From NCBI RefSeq assembly GCF_000375405.1, contig NZ_AQWS01000014.1, positions 1-64,000 of the forward strand: DNA of 64,000 bases, given 5' to 3'. Positions 8,788 to 18,655 of this stretch are shown here, one piece after another. The position numbers and the translations under genes are program-made. The notes beneath the pieces are model-generated. The model did no database searches. It was not told the DNA's origin and saw only the letters and a program-made list of their open reading frames with translations. Every line of letters begins with the position of its first letter. The stretch's first letter is position 1. The DNA comes from Bacteroides propionicifaciens DSM 19291 = JCM 14649. Lineage in GTDB: Bacteria; Bacteroidota; Bacteroidia; Bacteroidales; Bacteroidaceae.

Positions 8788-10068
8788 ATGAAAAGAGACA
8801 CTGAAATTTTTGAGATTATTGAGAAAGAACACCAGCGTCAGCTGCATGGCATCGAGTTAATAGCCTCTGAAAACTTTGTGAGCGATCAGGTAATGGAAGC
8901 TATGGGTTCTTGTCTAACAAATAAGTATGCCGAAGGCTACCCTGGTAAAAGATATTATGGTGGATGTCAATTTGTTGACATGAGCGAACAATTAGCTATT
9001 GATCGTCTTAACAAACTATTTGGTGCGGAATGGTCGAACGTTCAACCTCACTCAGGCGCACAAGCCAATACTGCAGTATTCTTTGCTTTGCTTAAGCCAG
9101 GAGATAAATTTATGGGGCTTAACCTTGACCACGGTGGTCATCTTTCTCATGGTTCAGCAGTAAACTTCTCAGGTATTATGTACACACCAGTAGCCTACAA
9201 TCTAAACCAAGAAACAGGTTTAATCGACTACGATGAGATGGAAGAGAAAGCACTTGCTGAAAAGCCTAAACTTATTGTCGGTGGAGGTTCTGCTTACTCA
9301 AGAGAGTGGGACTATAAACGTATGCGTGAGATCGCAGACAAGGTTGGTGCTATCTTAATGATTGATATGGCTCACCCTGCAGGTCTAATTGCTGCTGGTT
9401 TGCTCGATAACCCCGTTAAACATGCTCATATTGTTACTTCTACGACACATAAGACTTTAAGAGGTCCTCGTGGTGGCATCATTATGATGGGCAAAGACTT
9501 CCCTAACCCTTGGGGTGAAACTACTCGTAAAGGCGAAGTTAAAATGATGTCTCAAATTCTGAATTCTGCAGTATTCCCAGGAACTCAAGGAGGTCCATTG
9601 GAACACGTTATTGCGGCGAAAGCTGTAGCTTTTGGTGAGGCCCTACAACCAGAATTCAAAACTTACCAAACTCAAGTACAGAAGAATGCTAAAGTGCTTG
9701 CTGAGGAGCTTATGAAACGCGGTTTTAATATCGTTTCGGGTGGAACAGAAAACCATTCAATGCTTGTAGACTTACGTTCAAAATATCCTGAACTAACAGG
9801 TAAGGTTGCTGAGAAAGCTTTAGTAGAAGCTGACATCACAGTCAACAAAAACATGGTTCCTTTTGATAGCCGCTCGGCTTTCCAGACTTCAGGTATTCGT
9901 TTGGGTACTCCAGCGATTACAACAAGAGGTGCTAAAGAAGATTTGATGGTTAAGATTGCAGAACTAATTGAAGAAACATTATCTAATGTTGACAATCCTG
10001 CTAAGCTTAAAGAAGTAAAAGCTACTGTAAACAAATTGATGGAAGCATATCCAATCTTTGCTTACTAA
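8788..10068 (+). CDS. glyA: Serine hydroxymethyltransferase
   Basis: This 426-residue PLP enzyme interconverts serine and glycine with tetrahydrofolate, feeding one-carbon metabolism in the cytoplasm. Visible signatures are the N-terminal [11 protein letters not shown]-type motif ([13 protein letters not shown]), [21 protein letters not shown], and the PLP lysine in [14 protein letters not shown]. Length is normal. It follows the barrel gene by 50 nt, so read-through is possible. It ends at a large perfect palindrome. The fhs gene at 23995-25662 supplies another step of the same one-carbon pool. Confidence 0.97.
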   Translation: MKRDTEIFEIIEKEHQRQLHGIELIASENFVSDQVMEAMGSCLTNKYAEGYPGKRYYGGCQFVDMSEQLAIDRLNKLFGAEWSNVQPHSGAQANTAVFFALLKPGDKFMGLNLDHGGHLSHGSAVNFSGIMYTPVAYNLNQETGLIDYDEMEEKALAEKPKLIVGGGSAYSREWDYKRMREIADKVGAILMIDMAHPAGLIAAGLLDNPVKHAHIVTSTTHKTLRGPRGGIIMMGKDFPNPWGETTRKGEVKMMSQILNSAVFPGTQGGPLEHVIAAKAVAFGEALQPEFKTYQTQVQKNAKVLAEELMKRGFNIVSGGTENHSMLVDLRSKYPELTGKVAEKALVEADITVNKNMVPFDSRSAFQTSGIRLGTPAITTRGAKEDLMVKIAELIEETLSNVDNPAKLKEVKATVNKLMEAYPIFAY

Positions 10069-10110
10069 AATTCAGATTAAAGCTATTATTACATAGTAGC
10101 CTTATGATAC

Positions 10111-10150
10111 AAATATCCCCAGAAGCTTATATAAGCTTCTGGGGATATTT
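10111..10150. terminator. 40-bp perfect palindrome, likely bidirectional terminator after glyA
   Basis: AAATATCCCCAGAAGCTTAT is followed directly by its exact reverse complement. The RNA hairpin has about 18 pairs including a CCCC/GGGG clamp and ends in ATATTT. It lies 43 nt past the glyA stop, and the minus-strand lipoprotein gene ends toward it from the right. Confidence 0.72.
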
Positions 10151-10241
10151 ACGTTCTATAATGACTCATCGCGAGATCATCTATACACCTCTCTAAATTA
10201 TAGAATAGGCTACACTAAAGTACTCAATAACATAAGCATTT

Positions 10242-10583
10242 TTATAAGACTATAACTCGGGTAGATTGTTGAGATACAAAAACATCTTGATTCCACAACA
10301 ACCTTCCTTTAGAGTAAATCTTAATATTCTTACGGCCTGAAGCTATCCGATAAGTTTTTTGTTTCAAAGGCGAAGTTCGCAGCTTATTTACTTTGGCTGA
10401 AAATGAAGTCTCATCATTAATAGTCACTTGTACTTGCTTACCAGCCAAGGTAGAAGAACTCATTAGCTTTATAAATGCTACATCATCAATAGAAGCTTTA
10501 GAATAAGTAGTCGTCTTACAACTAGAGGTAAAGACAACCACTAACGCTAGCGCTAGAAAACCAAATATCAAATTCTTTTTCAT
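10242..10583 (-). CDS. Small lipoprotein of unknown function
   Basis: The 113-residue product begins with a type II signal peptide; the lipobox is TSSC with Cys at about residue 22. The mature part (about 90 residues) is basic and beta-rich, with segments such as KQVQVTINDETSFSAKV and GRKNIKIYSKGRLLW, and ends hydrophobic (RVIVL). The residues after Cys are KTTTYSK, without the acidic stretch that marks surface export, so it should face the periplasm. I recognise no named domain. Its transcription converges with glyA. Confidence 0.8.
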   Translation of the reverse strand: MKKNLIFGFLALALVVVFTSSCKTTTYSKASIDDVAFIKLMSSSTLAGKQVQVTINDETSFSAKVNKLRTSPLKQKTYRIASGRKNIKIYSKGRLLWNQDVFVSQQSTRVIVL

Positions 10584-10703
10584 TACTCTTTATCTACAAT
10601 TACGTTACAACATTATCAGCCTCTTAGTGCTGACTTAATGACACTAAAATACAAATAAGTTTGGGGTGAAGAGTAATATTTTTATTCTAAAACCCGTCCT
10701 AAC

Positions 10704-11372
10704 CTATAATATACTGAGGTGAAAAATCTTAGATATCCCTTCTACCATAATTTGGATACCAATACAGAAAGTAAAGAATGCCACTAATTTATTAATAACC
10801 ATATTCCCTTTAGTACCTAACTTCTTTACAATTACCTCTCCTTGAGTTAAAAACAAATATAGAAGTCCTGCCAAACAAAAAATCACGAGTGCAATTGCTA
10901 AATAATTGACTCCAGTTTGGAGAAAGTTGTTTTTGACACTAGCATTGGCCATCAACGTAAATATAACTGAGATACTGCCAGGCCCTACACTAATGGGGAA
11001 AACGATTGGATAAAATATCTTTCCTTGTAGTTCTTCCCAATTTGCAGTAGGCACAGCATTGCTCGTGTTGTCGGCCGAAGACCCATCGGAAAGTAAACCC
11101 AAGGCCGCTCTACAAATCAAGAATCCTCCGCCAAGCTGAATCACAGGTATTGCCAAGCCAAAAAGAATCAAGAATAGATGCCCTATTGCAACGGTACCAA
11201 CACCAATTATGATATAATTAATGATTAATCTTTTGATTGCTATACTCCGTTGTTCACTGGTTAGACCAGCAAAGTAACCGTTGACAATGAATCCTGTTCC
11301 TATAGGGTTATTTACTGGAAACAGAGTCATAAAAGATGAGGAGAATATAAAAATTAAGCTAGTTATTGACAT
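10704..11372 (-). CDS. MarC/YchE-family integral membrane protein
   Basis: The 222-residue protein has about six hydrophobic helices and the family pattern NPIGTGFIVNGYF near the N-terminus (residues 20-32), with a second repeat-like segment FPISVGPGSISV (about 128-139). MarC proteins are inner-membrane proteins of uncertain function. The name NAAT transporter is often used, but drug-resistance roles have not held up. It lies downstream of the aspD operon, separated by a terminator, and has no clear functional neighbour. Confidence 0.9.
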   Translation of the reverse strand: MSITSLIFIFSSSFMTLFPVNNPIGTGFIVNGYFAGLTSEQRSIAIKRLIINYIIIGVGTVAIGHLFLILFGLAIPVIQLGGGFLICRAALGLLSDGSSADNTSNAVPTANWEELQGKIFYPIVFPISVGPGSISVIFTLMANASVKNNFLQTGVNYLAIALVIFCLAGLLYLFLTQGEVIVKKLGTKGNMVINKLVAFFTFCIGIQIMVEGISKIFHLSIL

Positions 11373-11445
11373 GACGATACAGTATTTAGTAATTCGAAGT
11401 TCTAGTCGTTTTGTTATTCTTGAACACCATCAGTAAGATAGCATT

Positions 11446-11484
11446 AAAAAAGAGGATGATAATTATAGTTACCATCCCCCTTTA
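11446..11484 (-). terminator. Terminator of the exporter-gadB-aspT-aspD unit
   Basis: On the minus strand an imperfect hairpin (GGGGGATGGTAA, loop, TTATCATCCTC) is followed by TTTTTT. It begins about 26 nt past the aspD stop. Confidence 0.62.
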
Positions 11485-11509
11485 AATTGTATTATTAAAC
11501 AAGGATAGT

Positions 11510-13144
11510 CTATTTAGCTTTCCATGCCTTAACGTATTCACTCATTACCTCTGAAAGATTCTGACCAATAGTCTTATAATCTTCATCATTAAGATTGGCT
11601 AGTGAAACTCGAACAGACCACTCGGGTCCATCAAAACCTCCACCATTGAGCAATACTACAGCTGTCTTTTCAGCTAAACGAAATACGATATCAACTGGTT
11701 CGAAGTTTTTTTCTAAGAAGCCAACGAACTCTTTACCATAATTCTTCGCAGCCCACTCGTGAATATCAATCTCACAATAATATCCAGCACGTTCTTTATC
11801 TGCAATTACAGGAATTTCTAATCCCTCCCACAGTAAGTGATATCTATTGTGTATTAAATTAATACAAGCCTCTTTATAGACATTCGCCGTGTCAAGTACA
11901 GCATAGGCGGCAAAAAGCATCATCTGAGTTTGTTGAGGAAGCGAAGATCCTGCAGTATGGTTGAGTGCTACCTGACGGCTATCTGCCACCATCCGGTCGA
12001 TAAATTTAAGTTTATTGGGATGTAAACTCAAGCTCTCATATAGTTTAGCCATACGGTCCTTCTCCTTTTGTGGAGCTGCTGCGAGCATTTTATCGTATAT
12101 ATTATCTTCGGCAATCGCAATAACACCCAAGCGCCAACCTGTGGCTCCAAAGTATTTAGAGAAGGAATAAACACACATCGTATTATGTGGTAATTCGTTC
12201 ATAAGCGAACTAAAACCTTTAACAAAAGTTCCGTACACGTCATCGGTAAGGATCATTAGGTTAGGGTTTAAGCTTTTAACCACTTTAGATAGATACTTCA
12301 TACTGACATCGGATAGTTTGACAGATGTCGGGTTGCTAGGATTAATAACAAAGAAAGCTTTAATCTCTTTATTGCCCAGCTTATCTAACTCTTCGTTGGG
12401 GTATTGGAAGTTTTCGTTACCATCTTTATCTTTTCCTGAACCTTGCACATAAGTTACTTTAAAATTGTAACGAGCAAGATGAGGAATCTCAAGATAAGGA
12501 GTAAATGCGGGCACACCAAGTGCAATATGATCCCCTTTATTTAGCAACCCATTGTGGAACAACGAATCAAATACATAGCACATGGCAGCAGTACCACCTT
12601 CGACAGCAAATAAATCATATTTACCTTTGTAGTGGGGATTTGTACCACACATCTCTTGTACTAAATAGTCGTGTACAATAACTTCAGCGTGCTTAAGCAT
12701 ACGAACAGGATCTGGATACTGATCGCCCAAGGCGCCTTCAGCCATCTCCATTACCCAATCATCGGGATTGAAGTTGTGTTTTTCGAGACCATACTTATAA
12801 ACTTTCTCTAGGAGTTCAACACCAGGCTTACCTTGGTTATCTTTAAGGAAGAGTTCGAATCGTGCAGCAATACCCTCTTTTTGAGGTATTCCAGCCATGC
12901 CTACGGGGTTGTCCATTACTCTTCTGCATTCTGCTAGAGAAAATGATCCTAAGGTAAAGAAAGCCTCTCTAGGAGTTGTAGCAACCCAGTTTGGGTTTCC
13001 ACGACCAGCATTAAGCATGGTCTTTGTTGATTTTTGTTGCTCCTCAGTAGCCAACTTTATCAAATTGTCTTTTAGCTCGAAGGGGCTTAATTGTTCTAAT
13101 TCGTGTTGACGACGACGCGTAACACTAAGTTTAGATATATCCAT
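11510..13144 (-). CDS. aspD: Aspartate 4-decarboxylase (bifunctional with aspartate aminotransferase)
   Basis: This 544-residue PLP enzyme converts L-aspartate to L-alanine and CO2, consuming a cytoplasmic proton. It has the class I aminotransferase fold, with the PLP lysine in VYSFSKYFGATGWRLG, the NPSNPTSV motif and the long N-terminal extension typical of this family (MDISKLSVTRRRQHEL). The gene lies 29 nt after aspT, whose product imports aspartate and exports alanine; the pair makes an aspartate:alanine proton-motive cycle. It is the last gene of the seven-gene unit and is followed by a terminator. Confidence 0.95.
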   Translation of the reverse strand: MDISKLSVTRRRQHELEQLSPFELKDNLIKLATEEQQKSTKTMLNAGRGNPNWVATTPREAFFTLGSFSLAECRRVMDNPVGMAGIPQKEGIAARFELFLKDNQGKPGVELLEKVYKYGLEKHNFNPDDWVMEMAEGALGDQYPDPVRMLKHAEVIVHDYLVQEMCGTNPHYKGKYDLFAVEGGTAAMCYVFDSLFHNGLLNKGDHIALGVPAFTPYLEIPHLARYNFKVTYVQGSGKDKDGNENFQYPNEELDKLGNKEIKAFFVINPSNPTSVKLSDVSMKYLSKVVKSLNPNLMILTDDVYGTFVKGFSSLMNELPHNTMCVYSFSKYFGATGWRLGVIAIAEDNIYDKMLAAAPQKEKDRMAKLYESLSLHPNKLKFIDRMVADSRQVALNHTAGSSLPQQTQMMLFAAYAVLDTANVYKEACINLIHNRYHLLWEGLEIPVIADKERAGYYCEIDIHEWAAKNYGKEFVGFLEKNFEPVDIVFRLAEKTAVVLLNGGGFDGPEWSVRVSLANLNDEDYKTIGQNLSEVMSEYVKAWKAK

Positions 13145-13173
13145 AATAACATTCTTTTTTATCTTTCAAAATA

Positions 13174-14877
13174 CTAACTCATCAATAAGACAATGACGAC
13201 TCCCCAAATAATGAGCAGCGTATTTCCTATTGCATAGGTTGTCGTATAAGACAGAGCTGGAACTTTACTATCCAATGTATCTTCAAGCTGCCCTAGAGCT
13301 GCAGTAGTTGTTCTTGAACCAGCACATGCACCAAGCGTAATTGCAGGGTGAAATTTAAAGACATATTTCCCTAAATAAATACCGAAGATCATAGGAACCA
13401 AGCTCACAAAAATACCTGCAACAAATAAGCTAACACCTGCGGCCTTAAGTCCGGAGACAAAATCAGGTCCTGCAGATATACCTACAATAGCAATAAAGAC
13501 ATTCAGCCCTAAGTTATTCATCAGCCATACTGCTGGCTCGGGCACTGCACCAAATGTGGGACGAGTTGATCTAAACCAACCAAAAACAATTCCCATAATA
13601 AGTACACCTCCACTGGCACTAAGGCTTACAGGAACACTACCGATTCGTAGTGCTAAAGAACCAAAGATACCTCCTAAGAATATACCAAGGCCAACATAGA
13701 GTAAGTCGGTAACATTTGTTGGACGATCCGCATAACCTAAATACTTAGCAAAGCGATCAACATCCGATTTGCGTCCTTCGATTTCAAATACATCACCCAT
13801 CTGAACTTCAACATTCTTAAGTAGTGGCAAAGTAGCTTGCCCGCGATTAATGTGACGTAAAATTACACCGTGACGATTTTTATCTACTTTAAGGTCTTGA
13901 AGAGTTTTACCTTTTAATTTTTTATTGGCAATTATTACACGTAGTACCTCAACTTGAAAACCCAGTAGCTCAACATCGGCAACCTCTTTACCCAATAGTT
14001 CTTCGTCAGAAAGCACTGCTCCCAACGGACCATTAAGCACCAAGCTATCTCCTTTTTGAACCATGTAATCCAGTGTAGGATCTTCTATAATATCACCTTT
14101 AGCTGTTCTAATTCTCTCGATGTAAACGGGCCAACCGTTAGATGCTTCAAGCATTTTCTCAATATCATCAACAGATTTTCCTGCATCAAAGTCTGTACTT
14201 GTTACTTGAACTACCCTAAAAGTAGCACCATCGTAAGCATATTCCATACCAAGTTCGTCTGCATGAAGTGAACCACCCAATGTTTTTTCGTAATCTTTAG
14301 TCATCTGCATTACGTTACCACCTAGCATCTTAGGCCCAATCGTAGCCAAGAACCAAGCTGTACCCGCAGTACCAAAGATATAAGTCACAGCATAAGCTAC
14401 AGGGATCTGATTTATCATTTCAGTTTTCTCTGCAGAGCTAATCCCAAGTTCGTTAATTGTATCACCTGCTACCCCAATAACGGCCGATATAGTGTTAGCT
14501 CCCGAAAGCAGACCAACAGTGTTACCTATGTCAAAACCAGCAATTAATGCTGCTACCCAAGGCACAATCAGACACATCAAACAGACTAAACAAGCAAATA
14601 GTATTTGAGGAATTCCTCCTTTTCTTAAACTTTGAACGAACTGAGGTCCTACACTGTAGCCCACAGCAAACAGGAATATCAAGAAGAATGCAGATTTGAC
14701 TACAGGAGAGATGGTTAAATCTAATTGTCCAACCAAAACACCCATCAAAAGAACACCCGTGACAGAGCCTAAAGAGAAGCTTTTTATTTTGATCTTACCA
14801 ATCCAAACACCTAAAGCTAGGGTCAAAAAGATCCCTAGCTCTGGTGAATTTTGGATGGTTTTAATTATCCAATCCAT
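13174..14877 (-). CDS. aspT: Aspartate:alanine antiporter
   Basis: The 567-residue inner-membrane protein has two homologous blocks of about five helices each (about 1-180 and 390-567) around a central hydrophilic region with two RCK_C/TrkA_C-like parts (about 205-375). This is the AspT/YidE-YbjL layout. Motifs such as LLSGANTISAVIGVAGDT and TLGACAGSRTTTAALG repeat the family GxxxGxxT signature. AspT exchanges aspartate for alanine and, with AspD, generates proton-motive force and resists acid. Spacing is 26 nt to gadB upstream and 29 nt to aspD downstream. Confidence 0.94.
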   Translation of the reverse strand: MDWIIKTIQNSPELGIFLTLALGVWIGKIKIKSFSLGSVTGVLLMGVLVGQLDLTISPVVKSAFFLIFLFAVGYSVGPQFVQSLRKGGIPQILFACLVCLMCLIVPWVAALIAGFDIGNTVGLLSGANTISAVIGVAGDTINELGISSAEKTEMINQIPVAYAVTYIFGTAGTAWFLATIGPKMLGGNVMQMTKDYEKTLGGSLHADELGMEYAYDGATFRVVQVTSTDFDAGKSVDDIEKMLEASNGWPVYIERIRTAKGDIIEDPTLDYMVQKGDSLVLNGPLGAVLSDEELLGKEVADVELLGFQVEVLRVIIANKKLKGKTLQDLKVDKNRHGVILRHINRGQATLPLLKNVEVQMGDVFEIEGRKSDVDRFAKYLGYADRPTNVTDLLYVGLGIFLGGIFGSLALRIGSVPVSLSASGGVLIMGIVFGWFRSTRPTFGAVPEPAVWLMNNLGLNVFIAIVGISAGPDFVSGLKAAGVSLFVAGIFVSLVPMIFGIYLGKYVFKFHPAITLGACAGSRTTTAALGQLEDTLDSKVPALSYTTTYAIGNTLLIIWGVVIVLLMS

Positions 14878-14903
14878 AGTAAAATATTATTCAATTAATA
14901 TAA

Positions 14904-16205
14904 TTAGTGATGGAAGCTTTGAGGCTGCTCATCAGTTGAAGGGCCTTTCTTAACCATTTGATGTTTCTTCAAGTAGTCAATACAACGCTTTAAGTCTTCA
15001 AGCATCAACTCAGCCATATCGTGGCTAAATCCATGACGAATTAATACACGTTGAATCACCATATCTTCACAGTTGTTAGGCAAAGTATAAGATGCAATTT
15101 GCCAACCGCGAGAACGCATTCTATCAGAAAGATCGTATAGGTCAAAACCTGGATCAACTCCTTTTTTAAGCATCCATGCAGCTCCTGGTACACCCGACTT
15201 TCCATCATAAAGGATGTCAAATAGTCCCATTTTCTCAATTTCCTCAGCAATATAGATACCGTGATCCAAACATGCTTGTTGAACTCGAGTATAACCTTCA
15301 CGGCCTAAACGAATGAAGTTATAGTATTGACAAATAATTTGGCCACCTGGACGTGAGAAGTTAAGTGCAAAAGTTGGCATATTACCACCTAAGTAGTTAA
15401 CATTGAAGATAAGACCTTCTGGTAAATCTTCTTTTGTACGCCAAACAACCCAACCCACACCTAGAGGTGAAAGACCAAATTTATGACCTGAAGTGTTGAT
15501 TGATTTAACACGAGGTAATTGGAAATCCCAAACTACTTCTTTGTGAATAAATGGTGCTAAGAAACCACCACTAGCTCCGTCAACGTGAATTGGAATATCT
15601 AGACCTGTGTCTTTTTGAAGTTTGTACAAAGCATCACTAATGGCTTTTACATCTTCAAATTGTAGCGTAAAAGTAACACCTAGCGTTGGAACAACTCCAA
15701 TTGTGTTTTCATCAACACGCTTAAGAACCTCTTCAGCATTCATTAATAGACGGCCATATTCCATTGGAATCTCACGGATTTCAACATCAAAATAGCGCGC
15801 AAATTTATGCCAACAGATCTGAACTGGACCAGTAATTATGTTGGGTTTATCAGTTGATTTACCCTCTTTAATTCTTTTTTCTCTCCATTTCCATTTCAAC
15901 GCTAACCCGCCCAACATCGCAGCTTCACTAGAACCTGTGGTTGAACAACCAAGAGTTGTTTCACTTTCAGGAGAATTCCATAAATCAGCTAAAATATGAA
16001 CACAGCGGTTCTCGATTTCAGCAGTTTGAGGATACTCGTCTTTGTCAATCATGTTCTTATCTAAACACTTATCCATCAAGAAGTGGATATTAGAGTCTAG
16101 GTTAGTTTGACAAAAAGTAGTCAGGTTCTGTTTTGCATTCCCATCAAGTAATAGCTCATCGATAAGCAAATCACGTACTGCTAAAGGATCTTTAGACTCT
16201 TCCAT
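14904..16205 (-). CDS. gadB: Glutamate decarboxylase
   Basis: This PLP enzyme converts glutamate to GABA and CO2, consuming a proton. The PLP lysine lies in [14 protein letters not shown], with [14 protein letters not shown] and [20 protein letters not shown] as substrate/PLP motifs. The C-terminus ends in SFHH, with histidines where E. coli GadB has the pH-sensing FKHT. I start at M (16205, MEESKDPL), which aligns with the middle of the normal N-terminal region. A longer frame reaches 16286 but overlaps the permease gene by 32 nt and adds 27 residues unlike GadB. Either way the N-terminus is shorter than the usual 460-480 residue enzyme. No GadC antiporter is in the window. Confidence 0.9.
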   Translation of the reverse strand: MEESKDPLAVRDLLIDELLLDGNAKQNLTTFCQTNLDSNIHFLMDKCLDKNMIDKDEYPQTAEIENRCVHILADLWNSPESETTLGCSTTGSSEAAMLGGLALKWKWREKRIKEGKSTDKPNIITGPVQICWHKFARYFDVEIREIPMEYGRLLMNAEEVLKRVDENTIGVVPTLGVTFTLQFEDVKAISDALYKLQKDTGLDIPIHVDGASGGFLAPFIHKEVVWDFQLPRVKSINTSGHKFGLSPLGVGWVVWRTKEDLPEGLIFNVNYLGGNMPTFALNFSRPGGQIICQYYNFIRLGREGYTRVQQACLDHGIYIAEEIEKMGLFDILYDGKSGVPGAAWMLKKGVDPGFDLYDLSDRMRSRGWQIASYTLPNNCEDMVIQRVLIRHGFSHDMAELMLEDLKRCIDYLKKHQMVKKGPSTDEQPQSFHH

Positions 16206-16254
16206 AACATTACATGTATTGTGTAACGCTATATTAGGACGAGACAAGTTTAAG

Positions 16255-17472
16255 TTAAAAATTGGCTGCTTCTTTAATAGCAGCACTTTCTTTTTTTATA
16301 TTATATCGATATACAAAGCACGCGGTTAAAAAGTAGACCAAACATTGGATCCACAACGTGATGTATTCTGTCTTAATATCAGCAATAGAGGCCCCCATGG
16401 AGTTGACTTTTACATAGCCAAGCACAGCAGGTGGAGCAGGAATTATATAATGGAATACTTTCCAATACCAAGGTATTAACTCGAGTGGATAAGATATTCC
16501 AGAGAGAAAAACTAACCCCACAGAGAAAAAAGCAATCATCAAAATTGGGCTTTCCGAATCAGCATATACTAGCGAACAAGTAAATCCAAAAAAGCAAGAC
16601 GCCATAAAAAACGGAATAAGAAGCGTAATGATATCCATCGTATCTCCGATATTGGGAATACTAAATATCTGAGGCAAAAGCCCTATTAAAAAGTAGGCAA
16701 ATATTGCATACAAAACACTATACACAAAGGTCTTACTCAATACAATAGCCATCATATTACCAAAACCCAGCCCATTCTTTTTATAATATAGAATGGTCTT
16801 CTTATAACGCTCCCCTCCACTAATCATACCAATAACCATCATTAGAGTTTGGAAAATGATAAGTATTAGCACCACAGGAATCAAATAGCTACCATACCCT
16901 TCCGTATGATTAAATAAGGCCGTCCCCACCACATTTATAGGCTGAGCCTGAGACATGGCATAGAGCGTAGGTAAGGGCAGAAACGTAATCATATCGGAAC
17001 GATGTCGACCGTCAAGCTCAACCATGGCACCTGAAGTAGCTTCTTGTATTGCTGCGAAGTTTAAGAACGCACTTGTATTGACCATTGCTAAAAATACAGA
17101 CTGATCTCCACGGCCTACCCTGCGTTCAAAGTCTCTAGGTATATAAACAATACCTACTACCTCTCTTGTTTTCATCAACTCTTTGGCCTCAAGAATATTA
17201 TTGGCATGGCTGTAAACTTCTACCTGAGATGAAGCACTCAAAAGCCTTACATATTCTCGGCTAAGCGACGATTGTGAGAGATCAGCAACAACTACTGGAG
17301 CCTTACGAATCAGGTTAGGCTGGTACATATAGTTGTATAACAAACCATATACAAACACACCACCAATCATAACTAGCAGAATCGAATAACTCGTACCAAT
17401 CGTTTTAAACTCACGGGCGATATAGTCGGCTATGATCTTTAGATAATTATTTCTATTATTCAATGTCTTCAT
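16255..17472 (-). CDS. ABC-2 type transport permease (second of pair)
   Basis: The 405-residue protein has one N-terminal transmembrane helix (about 30-50), a large periplasmic domain (about 52-185), and five or six C-terminal helices. This matches the ABC-2/YhhJ-YbhR permease layout found with HlyD-type adaptors. The motif [17 protein letters not shown] lies in the cytoplasmic loop. Its start overlaps the first permease gene by 17 nt, so the two should form a heterodimer. No ATP-binding protein is encoded nearby. The substrate is unknown. Confidence 0.9.
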   Translation of the reverse strand: MKTLNNRNNYLKIIADYIAREFKTIGTSYSILLVMIGGVFVYGLLYNYMYQPNLIRKAPVVVADLSQSSLSREYVRLLSASSQVEVYSHANNILEAKELMKTREVVGIVYIPRDFERRVGRGDQSVFLAMVNTSAFLNFAAIQEATSGAMVELDGRHRSDMITFLPLPTLYAMSQAQPINVVGTALFNHTEGYGSYLIPVVLILIIFQTLMMVIGMISGGERYKKTILYYKKNGLGFGNMMAIVLSKTFVYSVLYAIFAYFLIGLLPQIFSIPNIGDTMDIITLLIPFFMASCFFGFTCSLVYADSESPILMIAFFSVGLVFLSGISYPLELIPWYWKVFHYIIPAPPAVLGYVKVNSMGASIADIKTEYITLWIQCLVYFLTACFVYRYNIKKESAAIKEAANF

Positions 17473-18640
17473 ACTTTCGACTTAAGATTGCACGCTTTAA
17501 ATGAGGTAAAATAAGTAGTGCAGGGATTAAAAAAACAATTAGTATTACTGTATCTTCCCATACATAGGGGAAGCCATAATCACCATATAATATATTTTGA
17601 ATAACATTAACAAAATGCCTAATCGGAAATAAATGAGATAAGTAATCAATTGAAGGGTGCATGTATGGCATAGGGAAGGTTACTCCTCCAAGCGTTGCAC
17701 CAAGTGAACCCATCATCGAAAGAATACTAATCATTATACTCAAGGCAGGAAATAAAGAGAATACAAAAACGGCCAAAGCCTGACTAGCGATAACAAATAG
17801 AATCGTAGCCGTGTTAATAGACAAAAATCCTGTATTCATCGGTATATGCAGCAAGTCAAAGATTACAAAGTTCCCAAATATCCCCATAATAATATAGATG
17901 ATAGTGTAGGGTAAAAGCTTAGCAGCAACTGCTATAAATATATTCCCATTAGCTGCGTCTAGCCAACTCTGCCAAGTCTTAAATTTGATTTCACTACCTA
18001 TTACATAAGATGTAGTCAGCAAGATTAACACCTGAAATAAGACAAAGAAAAAGGGATTCGTCAGATAGGTAGAGTAATCAAGCGAAGCATTAAAAAGTGG
18101 ATGAGCTTCAAAGTTGACAGGCAATAAAAAACTTTCAATCTCACTGGTTTCTGTCCCAAATACTGAACCATAGGCCACAACAGGAGCTAAAGCTATCTCG
18201 GCAAATACTGTCTCCAAAGCTGCCTCAACCTCGATACCGACACTTAAGAGGGCATAATGAATATAATATGGAATACTTGCATTTCGACCTCCAATCAGAT
18301 CAGACTCAAAATTATTTGGTATTACAACATAGGCATAAATCTCTCGCTTTAGAACAGCCTCACGAGCAGCTTTAGCATCAGAAAAAAGTTCTTGCACATC
18401 ACAGGTCGAGACAGTCCCCAATGTTCGGGTAATCTCTCTGGAGGTAGCAGTCTGATCTAAATCGACAATACCGATAGGAATGTTTTCCATACCACCAGTA
18501 CCAAAGATTGTACTCATAAACACTATACAAAACAAAGGCAATACGATGCACACCCCGAAATAGAGTCTTCGGGATACCATGCGTGTAAGCTCTCGCTTTA
18601 GCGTAGCATAAAAAGCCGTATGTTTGATAGATTTATTCAT
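17456..18640 (-). CDS. ABC-2 type transport permease (first of pair)
   Basis: The 394-residue protein has the same architecture as its neighbour: an N-terminal helix (about 25-48), a periplasmic domain holding IVDLDQTATSREITRTL, and a C-terminal block of about five helices. It should pair with the next permease and dock on the HlyD-type adaptor encoded 15 nt upstream. The set resembles YbhG-YbhS-YbhR or YhiI-YhhJ exporters but lacks the ATPase gene that normally accompanies them. Confidence 0.9.
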   Translation of the reverse strand: MNKSIKHTAFYATLKRELTRMVSRRLYFGVCIVLPLFCIVFMSTIFGTGGMENIPIGIVDLDQTATSREITRTLGTVSTCDVQELFSDAKAAREAVLKREIYAYVVIPNNFESDLIGGRNASIPYYIHYALLSVGIEVEAALETVFAEIALAPVVAYGSVFGTETSEIESFLLPVNFEAHPLFNASLDYSTYLTNPFFFVLFQVLILLTTSYVIGSEIKFKTWQSWLDAANGNIFIAVAAKLLPYTIIYIIMGIFGNFVIFDLLHIPMNTGFLSINTATILFVIASQALAVFVFSLFPALSIMISILSMMGSLGATLGGVTFPMPYMHPSIDYLSHLFPIRHFVNVIQNILYGDYGFPYVWEDTVILIVFLIPALLILPHLKRAILSRKYEDIE

Positions 18641-18655
18641 ATTAATATCTACTTC

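Noticed and set aside
9672-10034. 120-codon open frame antisense to glyA
   Set aside because: Codon pattern follows the GlyA frame, with no start context or family-like sequence; it is a shadow of a conserved gene.
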